Origin: Photobacterium lutimaris
GTDB lineage: Bacteria > Pseudomonadota > Gammaproteobacteria > Enterobacterales > Vibrionaceae
NCBI RefSeq assembly: GCF_003025555.1
Contig: NZ_PYMH01000001.1
Location: 310,001-374,000 of the forward strand
Reading direction: 5' to 3'
Length of the DNA stretch: 64,000 nucleotides
In this document: piece by piece, positions 8,322 through 17,204 of the stretch
Layout: each line of letters begins with the position of its first letter
Position numbering within the stretch: position 1 is the stretch's first letter
The notes under the pieces: generated by a model
Database searches by the model: none
What the model was told of the DNA's origin: nothing
The model's input: only the letters and a program-made list of their open reading frames with translations
Translations under genes and position numbers: made by a program

Positions 8322-9563
8322 ATGACTATAAGTGATTTTGAATTGGACTCGCGGCTTGGCCCTGAGCCAGTGGCGGACGGCACAAAACAAGCGTCGGCAA
8401 CCGCCAGGCTGAAGCGATTGTTATATAACCCATCAGCGAGAGCACTGTTCTTTCAGATATTGTTGCTAGTGGGAGCGGGCTTTTTGATGTTTGGCGCTGT
8501 TAACAACGCGCTAGTGAACCTGGAGCAGAGGGGGATTGCTACTGGTTTTGACTTTTTGGGGCAAACGGCGGGCTTTGGTATCGGGATGACGCTGATCCCT
8601 TATGATGAGACCTACACGTATGGTGCGACGTTTGTGGTGGGTTTACTCAATACAGCCTTAGTTGCTGGCTTGGGGGTTGCTTTAGCGACGGTACTGGGTT
8701 TTTTGGTTGGGATAGCGCGCCTGTCGAAGAATTGGTTGCTCAGCCGTGTGGCCGCTGTCTACATTGAGGTTTTTCGTAACATTCCATTGTTATTACAGAT
8801 CCTGTTTTGGTACACCGTCGTTTTGCAGACATTGCCTTCACCACGCAATAGTTTATCTTTTGCTGACACTGTCTTTCTTAATGTTCGTGGTTTGTTCTTT
8901 CCCGCACTTGAGTTCTACTCCGGTGCCGTATGGGTTGGTATATCGGTGCTAGTTGGCTTATTGGGTGTGGTGGCCATACACATTGTAAGCCATCGCAGGC
9001 AGTGCAAAACCGGGCACCCCCTTCCAGCGTGGCGATTAAGTGTCTTTATCATGGTGCTATTGCCCCTGCTGGCTTTTATCTTTGCAGGTAAGCCAATAGG
9101 CATTGAGTATCCTGAGTTAAAAGGTTTTAACTTTCGCGGCGGTATCGATGTGATGCCGGAATTGTTTGCTTTGCTTATTGCCCTGTCCATCTATACCGCG
9201 GCCTTTATTGCTGAAATTGTCCGCTCAGGCATCATGGCTGTTAGTCGTGGGCAAACAGAAGCCGCTAATGCACTGGGCTTACCGTCTGTTTCGGTGCTTA
9301 AATTGGTGGTGATCCCGCAGGCGATGCGAGTCATCATTCCTCCTCTTACCAGCCAGTATTTGAACTTGGTCAAAAACTCCTCTTTGGCGATGGCGATTGG
9401 TTATCCCGATCTCGTTTCGGTATTTGCCGGTACTACGCTAAACCAAACCGGGCAGGCGATTGAGATCATCACGATGACCATGGCCGTTTACCTGATGTTT
9501 AGCTTGTTAACCTCGCTGTTGATGAATATCTATAACCGTAAAATGGCCTTGGTGGAGAGATAA
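8322..9563 (+). CDS. aapQ: General L-amino acid ABC transporter permease AapQ
   Basis: The 413-residue inner-membrane permease has a long N-terminal extension with one early hydrophobic segment (about residues 40-60), a periplasmic loop with FDFLGQTAGFGI, and the HisM-type core. That core has IEVFRNIPLLLQILFWY and the EAA loop (GQTEAANALGLPSVSVLKLVVIPQAM) that contacts the ATPase. Length and extension are typical for AapQ rather than the shorter HisQ/M type. It lies 1 base before aapM, so translational coupling is likely. Confidence 0.92.
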   Translation: MTISDFELDSRLGPEPVADGTKQASATARLKRLLYNPSARALFFQILLLVGAGFLMFGAVNNALVNLEQRGIATGFDFLGQTAGFGIGMTLIPYDETYTYGATFVVGLLNTALVAGLGVALATVLGFLVGIARLSKNWLLSRVAAVYIEVFRNIPLLLQILFWYTVVLQTLPSPRNSLSFADTVFLNVRGLFFPALEFYSGAVWVGISVLVGLLGVVAIHIVSHRRQCKTGHPLPAWRLSVFIMVLLPLLAFIFAGKPIGIEYPELKGFNFRGGIDVMPELFALLIALSIYTAAFIAEIVRSGIMAVSRGQTEAANALGLPSVSVLKLVVIPQAMRVIIPPLTSQYLNLVKNSSLAMAIGYPDLVSVFAGTTLNQTGQAIEIITMTMAVYLMFSLLTSLLMNIYNRKMALVER

Positions 9564-9564
9564 T

Positions 9565-10662
9565 ATGAAGGTTTTCCATTTTTCGTCCTCTGAAGCACCG
9601 CCATCTAAGATGGTCGGTATCTCGGCATGGCTCAGGGAGAATTTGTTCTCTTCAGCATTGAATACTCTTATTACCGGTCTTATTGCCAGTAGTGTATTCA
9701 TTGTATTGGCGAGCATTATTCAATGGGCGCTCCTTGACGCAGACTGGGTCGGGGTTAGCCGTGAAGACTGCAGCCGTGAGGGGGCCTGCTGGGTATTTGT
9801 CCAAGCTCGATTCGAACAGTTCATGTTTGGCTTTTATCCGGGCGAACAGATGTGGCGACCCGTAACATTTATGCTGGGACTGCTCGGTATCATTGCAGGG
9901 ATGCTGCTGGGAAATGCCACCGTCAAAAAAAGGCTGCTGCTTTTTTCGCTATCTGTTTTTCCCGTGTTGTCTGTGGTTTTGTTATACGGAGGTGTGGTTG
10001 GCTTGCCTGTCGTGGCAACACACTTGTGGGGGGGCTTACTCATTACATTGGTTATCGCCCTAACGGGTATTGTGGTTTCACTACCGCTCGGCGTGGTACT
10101 CGCGCTTGGCCGCCGGTCACAGATGCCAATTGTACGTAGCTTCAGCACGGTTTATATCGAGTTCTGGCGAGGCGTCCCTCTGATCACTGTATTGTTTATG
10201 GCGTCGGTTATGTTGCCGTTGTTCCTATCTGGCGGGACAGAAATAGACAAGTTGGTGAGGGCCTTGATTGGTGTGGTGTTGTTCAATGCCGCTTACATGG
10301 CTGAAGCCATTCGTGGGGGGCTGCAATCGATCCCCAAAGGGCAGTTTGAGGCGGCTGAAGCGCTTGGCCTGAGTTATTGGAATTCGATGCGACTGATCAT
10401 TTTGCCGCAGGCACTAAAGATCAGTATTCCTTCAATCGTGAATACCTTTATTGCTCTGCTGAAAGATACCAGTTTGGTATTGATTATCGGTATGTTTGAT
10501 GTGCTCGGTATTGCTCAGTCAGCCAATAGTGATCCGGCATGGCTTGGTTTTTCTACCGAGAGTTTTGTCTTTGCCGCTTTGATGTTTTGGATGATGTGTT
10601 TCGGTATGTCGCGATACAGCATTTACCTGGAAGGTAAGCTAAACACCGAACATCGACATTAA
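9565..10662 (+). CDS. aapM: General L-amino acid ABC transporter permease AapM
   Basis: The 365-residue partner permease of AapQ has several membrane segments, a periplasmic loop with two cysteines ([11 protein letters not shown]), and a C-terminal core with [15 protein letters not shown]. Its EAA loop is [26 protein letters not shown]. AapQ and AapM form the heterodimeric channel. The gene follows aapQ after one base and precedes aapP by 19 bases, where an AAGGA ribosome binding site is seen. Confidence 0.92.
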   Translation: MKVFHFSSSEAPPSKMVGISAWLRENLFSSALNTLITGLIASSVFIVLASIIQWALLDADWVGVSREDCSREGACWVFVQARFEQFMFGFYPGEQMWRPVTFMLGLLGIIAGMLLGNATVKKRLLLFSLSVFPVLSVVLLYGGVVGLPVVATHLWGGLLITLVIALTGIVVSLPLGVVLALGRRSQMPIVRSFSTVYIEFWRGVPLITVLFMASVMLPLFLSGGTEIDKLVRALIGVVLFNAAYMAEAIRGGLQSIPKGQFEAAEALGLSYWNSMRLIILPQALKISIPSIVNTFIALLKDTSLVLIIGMFDVLGIAQSANSDPAWLGFSTESFVFAALMFWMMCFGMSRYSIYLEGKLNTEHRH

Positions 10663-10681
10663 CTTATACAAGGAAGTCAAT

Positions 10682-11449
10682 ATGTTTACAAAGACCGTTT
10701 ATCAGTCAGTGCCGGAAGACTCGGTGATCCGCCTGCAGAAAGTTAACAAATGGTACGGCGAATTTCATGTCCTCAAAGACATTAATTTGAATGTAAAAAA
10801 GGGCGAGAAGATAGTGATCTGTGGACCATCAGGCTCGGGCAAGTCGACCATGATCCGCTGTATCAACCACCTTGAAGATCACCAGCGCGGTCAAATTATG
10901 GTGGCGGGAACAGAGCTGACGGATGATCTGAAAAATATCGAATTGGTTAGACGGGAAGTGGGGATGTGCTTCCAGCACTTTAATTTATTTCCGCATTTGA
11001 CGGTGTTAGAAAACTGTACTCTGTCACCGATTTGGGTGAAAAAAATGCCCCAGCAAGAGGCGGAAGCCCTTGCGATGGAATACTTAAAGCGGGTTAGAAT
11101 CGCCGATCAAGCCCATAAGTTTCCGGGACAGTTATCCGGCGGGCAGCAGCAGCGGGTCGCGATAGCCCGCTCCCTGACTATGCAGCCACAGGTGATGTTG
11201 TTCGACGAGCCGACCTCTGCACTGGATCCTGAAATGGTCAGGGAAGTGCTCGATGTGATGGTGGAACTGGCATCAGAAGGGATGACAATGATCTGCGTGA
11301 CCCATGAGATGGGCTTCGCCCGAGAGGTGGCTGATAGGGTGATCTTTATGGATGCGGGAGAAATTATTGAAGAGAATGAGCCGGAAGCTTTCTTCAGTAA
11401 CCCGCAGTTCGATCGAACTCAAGCTTTTTTGCAGCAGATTATTCATTAA
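10682..11449 (+). CDS. aapP: General L-amino acid ABC transporter ATPase AapP
   Basis: The 255-residue cytoplasmic ATPase has Walker [10 protein letters not shown] (about residue 48), Q-loop [10 protein letters not shown], signature [15 protein letters not shown], Walker [13 protein letters not shown] and the H-loop [10 protein letters not shown]. It is of the GlnQ/HisP type that powers polar amino-acid import. It is the last gene of aapJQMP, followed by a strong terminator at 11507. All catalytic motifs are intact. Confidence 0.93.
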   Translation: MFTKTVYQSVPEDSVIRLQKVNKWYGEFHVLKDINLNVKKGEKIVICGPSGSGKSTMIRCINHLEDHQRGQIMVAGTELTDDLKNIELVRREVGMCFQHFNLFPHLTVLENCTLSPIWVKKMPQQEAEALAMEYLKRVRIADQAHKFPGQLSGGQQQRVAIARSLTMQPQVMLFDEPTSALDPEMVREVLDVMVELASEGMTMICVTHEMGFAREVADRVIFMDAGEIIEENEPEAFFSNPQFDRTQAFLQQIIH

Positions 11450-11506
11450 GCAACCTTCCTTGTCGACCACAACGAAAGCATGTTGCTTTAAGTTTCACCT
11501 CCCCTG

Positions 11507-11530
11507 GCGCCCTTTTGGGCGCTTTTTTAT
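11507..11530 (+). terminator. Terminator of the aap operon
   Basis: GCGCCC (11507-11512), TTTT loop, GGGCGC (11517-11522), then a T-rich run. A classic Rho-independent terminator. Confidence 0.88.
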
Positions 11531-11608
11531 TTTGCCGTAAACAAGTGCCTAGTTGCTGTATAAACGTTATTGGCGGGGGGAGTCCAGAACGCTTCTTGCT
11601 TAGGTTCA

Positions 11609-12325
11609 TTATTGGTAAATCATTCCCTCAATTTGTGCATGCTCGGGAATATGGGTGATGGTTATGCCACCGAGATAGATATTGCCTTTGACAAACAGGA
11701 ATTGTGGCAGTTCGGTAATCGTAGAATTGGCAAGGTAGAGGTTTCCACCAACATAGAGCCGGGCTGGTAGTTTGGTTAACTTGGTGCCCATGAGACTGAG
11801 GTCGCCATTGACTTGTAACCCTTCGTTGATAGCGACTATTTTCGAGTGGGCAAGGTTGAGATATCCACCGATACGTAGCTGGGCAGGCAAATACTCAATA
11901 TTACTGTAGGCGAGGTTCAGGTTGCCGTTGACCGTTAGGCTATTGGGCAGTTGGCGGATCTGGCTATTTTCGAGATTAAGGTTACCGGCGACAACTAAAG
12001 GATCGGGTAAAACCAGTTCGGCTGATCTGCGCAGAGATACATTGCCGTAAGAGTCGGTATGGTTGAGTAACAGCTGGGGGACAGTGACAGACTTAGCGAC
12101 GCTCTGGTTCATGGACAGCAAGGACAGGAGTAGCCATATGGCGATATGGCGTAATGCTGCTGTTGTGTTGACCTGGCCTGTTAAGGTTTTTGTCTTTAAA
12201 CGAGTGCTGAGCGAGTTTGCATTTATAACCAACGCGTTATGGCTCCCTAATGATCGCTTTTGGTGCGTAGTGCACGCTTTGTAATCATCTGAATAATAAA
12301 TAAGAGACAGATTATTACGATACAA
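11609..12325 (-). CDS. Exported or membrane-anchored LPx-repeat protein
   Basis: The C-terminal two thirds hold about six tandem 20-residue repeats of the form L-x-V-x-GNLxLxxSxIxxLPxx, beginning near residue 110. This is a bacterial LPx-type leucine-rich or beta-solenoid repeat. A hydrophobic segment (HIAIWLLLSLLSMNQSVA, about residues 59-76) looks like a signal peptide or anchor but is far from the N-terminus. The assigned start is TTG 12325, chosen for a perfect AGGAG seven bases upstream; an internal TTG near residue 32 with AGGGAG upstream would place the signal better. Function unknown; protein binding is the usual role of such repeats. Confidence 0.6.
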   Translation of the reverse strand: MYRNNLSLIYYSDDYKACTTHQKRSLGSHNALVINANSLSTRLKTKTLTGQVNTTAALRHIAIWLLLSLLSMNQSVAKSVTVPQLLLNHTDSYGNVSLRRSAELVLPDPLVVAGNLNLENSQIRQLPNSLTVNGNLNLAYSNIEYLPAQLRIGGYLNLAHSKIVAINEGLQVNGDLSLMGTKLTKLPARLYVGGNLYLANSTITELPQFLFVKGNIYLGGITITHIPEHAQIEGMIYQ

Positions 12326-12330
12326 AGCGT
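12274..12330. repeat. Inverted repeat spanning the start of the LPx-repeat gene
   Basis: The 10-base arms ACGCTTTGTA (from 12274) and TACAAAGCGT (to 12330) are perfect inverted copies around the TTG start codon at 12325, with further AT-rich complementarity inside. It could be an operator or an RNA fold that hides the start. Confidence 0.4.
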
Positions 12331-12537
12331 TTCTCCTAGTTTAAATGACAGATATTCCTGATTACAGCACGAATAAAGCTTGTTTTTTTGATGTTAGTAC
12401 ATGGATTATGAAACTTGGCATTACCCTTGCTTTATTAATAATGCGTTTCGGGAAACAAGTAAGGTCTATTTACCTCCCCTGGATATCTTAGATACCTCGC
12501 TTGGAAACGATGTAAGCAATTGGCACAACTTCCTTTT

Positions 12538-12566
12538 GGGCGCTCTTTCAGGCGCCCCTTTTTTTA
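12538..12566 (+). terminator. Terminator-like hairpin upstream of kefG
   Basis: GGGCGC (12538-12543), 8-nt loop, GCGCCC (12552-12557), then a T-run. It resembles the aap terminator closely and sits in the 366-base gap before kefG. No gene is convincingly transcribed into it, so it may be an attenuator or a decayed-operon remnant. The rest of 12326-12703 has no supported gene. Confidence 0.65.
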
Positions 12567-12703
12567 TTTGTCAGTCTACACTTATTGCAAAAGAGGTATC
12601 GCTGCTTCTTGAATGTAGGGCCTTGTCTTATCTATGGTTTTGTATATTTAGGGGCACGGTTAATCCGTTGTTTTTAGTTTAGCGCCCCAGAGTGAGGAGC
12701 TTT

Positions 12704-13330
12704 ATGTCAGGGAAAAAGAACAAAGTACTGATCCTTTTCGCCCATCCATCCATCAACCGCTCTGAAATTAATCGGCCTTTGTTTCGATCATCCCTAGGTA
12801 TCGATGGCGTGACCGTAGTTGATCTTTACCAGGAATACCCCACCTTCCGTATCAATATCGACAGGGAGCAGCAGCGACTTAGGGAGCATGACATCGTGGT
12901 CTTTATGTTTCCTATGTATTGGTATTCAACCCCCGCCATTTTAAAAGAGTGGCAGGACTTGGTATTGGAGTATGGATTTGCCTATGGCGCAGATGGTACT
13001 GCCCTGCAGGGTAAAAAGTTTCTCTGTGTCCTGACTGCCGGAGGGCCTGCTGCTGCATACTGCGAGAAGGGTTTCAATCATTACACTCTGCGTGAACTAT
13101 TGCACCCTCTGGAGCAAACCGCAGTACTAACGGGGATGCACTATCTTGCTCCCTATGCGTTGTTCGGTGCTCGAACGGCGGTAGAAGAAAAGCGGGTAGG
13201 GCAGCACATCGAAGGTTGGCAGCGGCTGCTACTGGCACTGCGCGATGACCGCGTTGATGTCGAGAAGGCGGGCGGAGTCGCCAAACTCAATGACCACCTT
13301 GATGTGCTGATCCGGGAGGAGCAATCATGA
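12704..13330 (+). CDS. kefG: KefG-type NAD(P)H oxidoreductase, ancillary subunit of K+ efflux
   Basis: The flavodoxin-like quinone-reductase fold is seen from VLILFAHPSINRSEIN and FMFPMYWYSTPAILKEWQD. The product has 208 residues from ATG 12704, just after GAGGAG; a GTG at 12692 lies within that SD and is rejected. KefG/KefF proteins bind FMN and NAD(P)H and are needed for full activity of glutathione-gated KefB/KefC. The gene overlaps kefB by 4 bases (ATGA), the standard arrangement, which supports the assignment. Confidence 0.88.
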   Translation: MSGKKNKVLILFAHPSINRSEINRPLFRSSLGIDGVTVVDLYQEYPTFRINIDREQQRLREHDIVVFMFPMYWYSTPAILKEWQDLVLEYGFAYGADGTALQGKKFLCVLTAGGPAAAYCEKGFNHYTLRELLHPLEQTAVLTGMHYLAPYALFGARTAVEEKRVGQHIEGWQRLLLALRDDRVDVEKAGGVAKLNDHLDVLIREEQS

Positions 13331-15261
13331 CCATCTACTTTATTCAGGCTTTCATTTACCTGTGTGCGGCAGTGGTTGCAGTTCCTATCGCCAAACGACT
13401 TGGTCTTGGTTCGGTGTTGGGGTATCTGATTGCCGGCGTAATCATTGGTCCGGTGGTGGGCTTGGTGGGTGAGGAAACTCTCGCTATCCAGCATTTTGCC
13501 GAGTTTGGTGTTGTCATGATGCTGTTTTTGGTGGGGCTGGAACTAGAGCCAAGAATGCTGTGGGATATGCGTCATCGCTTGATTGGCTTGGGTGGGCTAC
13601 AGGTCGGGCTGACCACGGCCATTGTCATGGCGATTGCGATGCTGTTTGGGCTCGGCTGGACCATGGCACTGGCGATAGGCTTGATCTTCTCTTTGTCATC
13701 AACCGCGATTGTTTTGCAGACCTTCAATGAAAAGGGGCTCGGCAAAACCGAAGGGGGCAGAAATGCCTTTTCGGTGCTGTTATTTCAAGATATTGCCGTT
13801 ATTCCAATGTTGGCCTTGATCCCATTGCTGGCCTTACCTGAGTTGGTAGAAAAAGCGCAGCAACTCGCTCAACAGGCCGCTGAACATCATGAGGAGCTGA
13901 GCCTTGTTGAAGGATTGCCCGGTTGGGGATATGCGCTGGTGATAATAGGGGCTATTTGTGCCGTGGTTGTCGGTGGTCATTTCCTCAGCCGTCCGCTATT
14001 CCGGTTTGTTGCAAGTGCTGGATTGAGAGAGATCTTTACAGCGACGGCACTGATGCTGGTGATAGGTATAGCCGCCTTGATGAGTTTGGTCGGCTTATCT
14101 CCTGCGCTAGGGACTTTTTTAGCGGGTGTTGTACTGGCGAACAGTGAATTCCGCCATGAGCTTGAATCAAACATCGAGCCATTTAAAGGGTTACTGCTCG
14201 GTTTGTTTTTTATTACCGTCGGTGCTGGCATCGACTTTTCCGTCTTGCTCAGTAATGCCGGTTTGGTATTGGCAATTACCTTTGGGGCGATGTTCATTAA
14301 GGCCGCAGTGCTGTTTGCTCTTGCGTTGATATTCAAAGTCAAGGGAAGCGATCGTTATTTACTGACATTGAGCCTGGCACAGGCTGGTGAGTTTGGATTT
14401 GTATTATTGAGCTATTCAATGCAAAACCATGTGTTACCAGCTGGCATAGCGCAGGTGCTATCTTTGGTTGTTGCCATTTCTATGTTTCTGACCCCGGGTT
14501 TGTTTATTTTCTTCGATAAAGTGGTCATGCCGAAATTTGAAGCGCAAATCAACGAGCGTGAAGCGGACAAAATTGATGAAACCGGGACGGTGATCATTGC
14601 AGGGATCGGTCGCTTTGGGCAAATCATCAACCGTTTATTGGTGGCCAATGGGGTAAAAACCGTTGTTCTCGATCATGAAGCTGGGCAAATAGATAATATG
14701 CGGGCGATCAAAATTAAAAGTTATTATGGAGATGCGACCCGCCCAGATTTGCTACATACCGCCGGTATAGAAGATGCCAAATTACTGGTGATTGCCATTG
14801 ATGATCAGGAGCGAGCGGTAGAGTTGGCGGAGTATGTGAAACATACTTACCCCCGTGTGCGGATCCTGGCCAGGGCTTATGATCGGGGCCACCATTACGC
14901 GCTGCGGTTTGCCGGCGCAGATTTTATCATTAGCGAAACATACCATTCTGCCTTGACGATGGGGACCCAAGCCTTGAAAGATTTGGGGATCCACCCATTT
15001 AGGGCGGAGCAGTTACGGCAAACCTTTGTTGAGACGGAAGCCAACAGTAAGGAAGTGCTTTATCAAGCATGGAAGGATAATACTGAAGAGAGCAAATTTA
15101 ATGCAACCTATCGTGATCTGTTTATGCAGTTAGAAGAAGCACTCAGTAAGGAGATGAAAACAGACAGGCATGATAAGCATGCTTCATCTGAGCGGGGATG
15201 GACACCGCCACCGAAAGATTACATTGATGTGATCACGCAAATGCAAAAAGATCAAGATTAG
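13327..15261 (+). CDS. kefB: Glutathione-regulated K+/H+ antiporter KefB-type
   Basis: The 644-residue protein has an N-terminal CPA2 antiporter domain of about 12 membrane segments (EFGVVMMLFLVGLELEP, SLSSTAIVLQTF, SPALGTFLAGVVLANSEFRHELES). A cytoplasmic RCK/TrkA-N domain begins near residue 418 (VIIAGIGRFGQIINRLL), which binds nucleotide and glutathione adducts. Kef channels protect against electrophiles by acidifying the cell. The short tail after the RCK domain is charged. It is translationally coupled to kefG; KefB rather than KefC is inferred from pairing with KefG. Confidence 0.9.
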   Translation: MTIYFIQAFIYLCAAVVAVPIAKRLGLGSVLGYLIAGVIIGPVVGLVGEETLAIQHFAEFGVVMMLFLVGLELEPRMLWDMRHRLIGLGGLQVGLTTAIVMAIAMLFGLGWTMALAIGLIFSLSSTAIVLQTFNEKGLGKTEGGRNAFSVLLFQDIAVIPMLALIPLLALPELVEKAQQLAQQAAEHHEELSLVEGLPGWGYALVIIGAICAVVVGGHFLSRPLFRFVASAGLREIFTATALMLVIGIAALMSLVGLSPALGTFLAGVVLANSEFRHELESNIEPFKGLLLGLFFITVGAGIDFSVLLSNAGLVLAITFGAMFIKAAVLFALALIFKVKGSDRYLLTLSLAQAGEFGFVLLSYSMQNHVLPAGIAQVLSLVVAISMFLTPGLFIFFDKVVMPKFEAQINEREADKIDETGTVIIAGIGRFGQIINRLLVANGVKTVVLDHEAGQIDNMRAIKIKSYYGDATRPDLLHTAGIEDAKLLVIAIDDQERAVELAEYVKHTYPRVRILARAYDRGHHYALRFAGADFIISETYHSALTMGTQALKDLGIHPFRAEQLRQTFVETEANSKEVLYQAWKDNTEESKFNATYRDLFMQLEEALSKEMKTDRHDKHASSERGWTPPPKDYIDVITQMQKDQD

Positions 15262-15470
15262 CCTTTATGGATACTGATGCCGCATGCTGGCATTCAAGCG
15301 CAGTTGGATAAGCTTGTTACTTGGTTGCGCTTTGCTTTATCAGAATAAAAAACAGAAATAAAGCGATAAAAAATTAGTAATCGTTTGCTATTTCGTGGCT
15401 AAAATTGACAGTTGGAAATGTTTTCTTACGTTTGTTTGATTTTTGTTCGATCAAACTGAGATCACAAAAA

Positions 15471-15495
15471 AAAGACCCTTTCGGGTTTTTAATGT
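15471..15495 (+). terminator. Terminator downstream of kefB
   Basis: AAAGACCC (15471-15478), TTTC loop, GGGTTTTT (15483-15490). An A-tract before and a T-run after give it terminator character in the forward direction. Confidence 0.65.
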
Positions 15496-15512
15496 GATCC
15501 ATATCTCTATAT

Positions 15513-15797
15513 ACTCCGCTTCCGGCCAGAACCATAGAGTTCAGCCACCTTAGTTACAAGCTGTCACCATGGACATGTGAATGACCCACGGAGTTGGACC
15601 GGCATTACTTAGCTTGTTAATTAGGTGACTTGTATGTTTTACAAATGGACGGACAGTTCCACATTTTCTGAGCATTACTGCTTAGGACCTTCCTGTTTAG
15701 CTTTCTCCCCGAAGGCGATGTCCCCATTGGTATTGCAGGCAGTAACACCTTCATTTTTCGATTTCCCAACATATAGACAAAGCAACAGGACGAAATA
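15513..15797 (+). promoter_or_regulatory. Long structured leader of the nucleoside transporter gene
   Basis: This stretch before ATG 15798 lacks coding potential, has near-genic GC content and folds repeatedly. ACTCCG 15513-15518 pairs with CGGAGT 15589-15594, enclosing GAAC/GTTC 15529-15542. GTCACC 15563-15568 can instead pair with GGTGAC 15624-15629. TTACTGC 15675-15681 pairs with GCAGTAA 15739-15745. GAAGG 15711-15715 can pair with either of two CCTTC copies (near 15688 and at 15748). Mutually exclusive pairings suggest a regulatory RNA; I recognise no named riboswitch class. Confidence 0.45.
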
Positions 15798-17006
15798 ATG
15801 CAGTTGTTAATTAGTTTGGCCGGTATTTTGATACTGGTATTGTGCGCGTACGCGCTATCTGAAAACCGTAAAGCAATCAACTGGCGAACGGTGGGTGGGG
15901 CGTTGTTATTACAGGCCTGCTTTGCCGCTTTGGTCTTGTATATCCCCGTTGGGCAAAAGATGCTGGGAGCAATGAGTAGTGGTGTTGCTAGCGTATTGGG
16001 TTTTGCCGATGAAGGAATAAAGTTCCTGTTTGGTGATCTAGCGACTTCCGGCTTTATTTTTGCAATTCGCGTCCTTCCTCTTGTTATCTTCATTAGTGCT
16101 CTTATCTCCCTTCTTTATTACCTTGGCGTGATGCAATGGATCATCAAAGTGATCGGTGGTGGTATTCAGCGTGCGTTGGGTACAAGCCGTGCTGAATCCT
16201 TGGTTGCGACCGGTAATATCTTTCTATCACAAGGTGAATCGCCACTGTTGGTGAAACCATTCCTACCACAGATGACACGTTCAGAGCTGTTCGCAGTGAT
16301 GACAGGTGGTATGGCATCGGTTGCCGGTAGTGTACTCGGCGGTTACGCTGGCTTGGGTGTGGAACTGAAGTACCTAATCGCTGCAAGCTTTATGGCGGCA
16401 CCAGGTAGTTTGATGATGGCGAAGTTGCTGGTCCCAGAACAGAGTGTCGCGGTCGAGCAAACTGATATTGAAATGGCAACAAGTGATCACAGCAATGCTA
16501 TTGATGCCCTTGCCGCAGGTGCCATGAACGGTATGAAAGTGGCTGTAGCGATCGGTACCATGCTAATTGCTTTTGTCAGCGTGATTGCGATGGCTAACGC
16601 AGGTCTAGAAACTGTGGGTTCTTGGGTTGGCTTTGAGCACCTGACCCTGCAAGGTATGCTTGGCTACCTATTCTCACCGCTAGCGTTTGTTATTGGTGTG
16701 CCGGCTTCAGAAATGCTACAGGCTGGTGCATTCATTGGTCAGAAAATGATCCTGAATGAGTTTGTGGCCTTCCTTGATTTTGTCAGCATCAAAGAGACGC
16801 TATCTCAAAACAGCCAAGTCATCATTACGTTTGCATTGTGTGGATTTGCCAACATTGGTTCCATTGCAATCCAGATTGGCTCGATCGGTGTAATGGCACC
16901 TGAGCGTCGTGGTGATGTTGCTAGCCTCGGCATTAAGGCGGTAATGGCAGCGACACTGGCCAACTTGATGAGTGCTGCTTTAGCGGGTATTTTCATTAGT
17001 CTTTAA
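15798..17006 (+). CDS. nupC: Concentrative nucleoside transporter (NupC/CNT family)
   Basis: The 402-residue inner-membrane protein shows the CNT order: an N-terminal hydrophobic pair, a re-entrant loop and gate (LPLVIFISALISLLYYLG), the nucleoside-binding SLVATGNIFLSQGESPLLVKPFLP, and the C-terminal GFANIGSIAIQIGSIGVM. Vibrio CNT homologues import nucleosides with Na+, so Na+ coupling is likely. The 285-base structured leader suggests post-transcriptional control. A strong terminator follows. CNT family is certain; the precise nucleoside preference is not. Confidence 0.92.
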   Translation: MQLLISLAGILILVLCAYALSENRKAINWRTVGGALLLQACFAALVLYIPVGQKMLGAMSSGVASVLGFADEGIKFLFGDLATSGFIFAIRVLPLVIFISALISLLYYLGVMQWIIKVIGGGIQRALGTSRAESLVATGNIFLSQGESPLLVKPFLPQMTRSELFAVMTGGMASVAGSVLGGYAGLGVELKYLIAASFMAAPGSLMMAKLLVPEQSVAVEQTDIEMATSDHSNAIDALAAGAMNGMKVAVAIGTMLIAFVSVIAMANAGLETVGSWVGFEHLTLQGMLGYLFSPLAFVIGVPASEMLQAGAFIGQKMILNEFVAFLDFVSIKETLSQNSQVIITFALCGFANIGSIAIQIGSIGVMAPERRGDVASLGIKAVMAATLANLMSAALAGIFISL

Positions 17007-17033
17007 TATCTCGCCATATTTCATACATACAAG

Positions 17034-17057
17034 GCCGCCCAAAAGGGCGGCTTTTTT
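17034..17057 (+). terminator. Terminator of nupC
   Basis: GCCGCCC (17034-17040), AAAA loop, GGGCGGC (17045-17051), T6. Textbook Rho-independent terminator. Confidence 0.92.
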
Positions 17058-17204
17058 GTATAGGTTGTTTATGTTGACTTCCAGAGGGTGTATCAAAACT
17101 GAGACCCGAAGATAAAAAAGTCTGTTATTGAATATTTTTAGCTTTTTCCCCAATGAAGGCTGAATACGACTAGCTACACTCATCATGTCGTTTAGGAGGT
17201 TAGC

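Noticed and set aside
12401..12682. Open frame of 93 codons on the plus strand before kefG
   Set aside because: It runs through a Rho-independent terminator, has no ribosome binding site and shows no family-like composition.
15445..15467. Possible CRP site before nupC
   Set aside because: Only the right half (GATCACA) fits; the left half does not match TGTGA.
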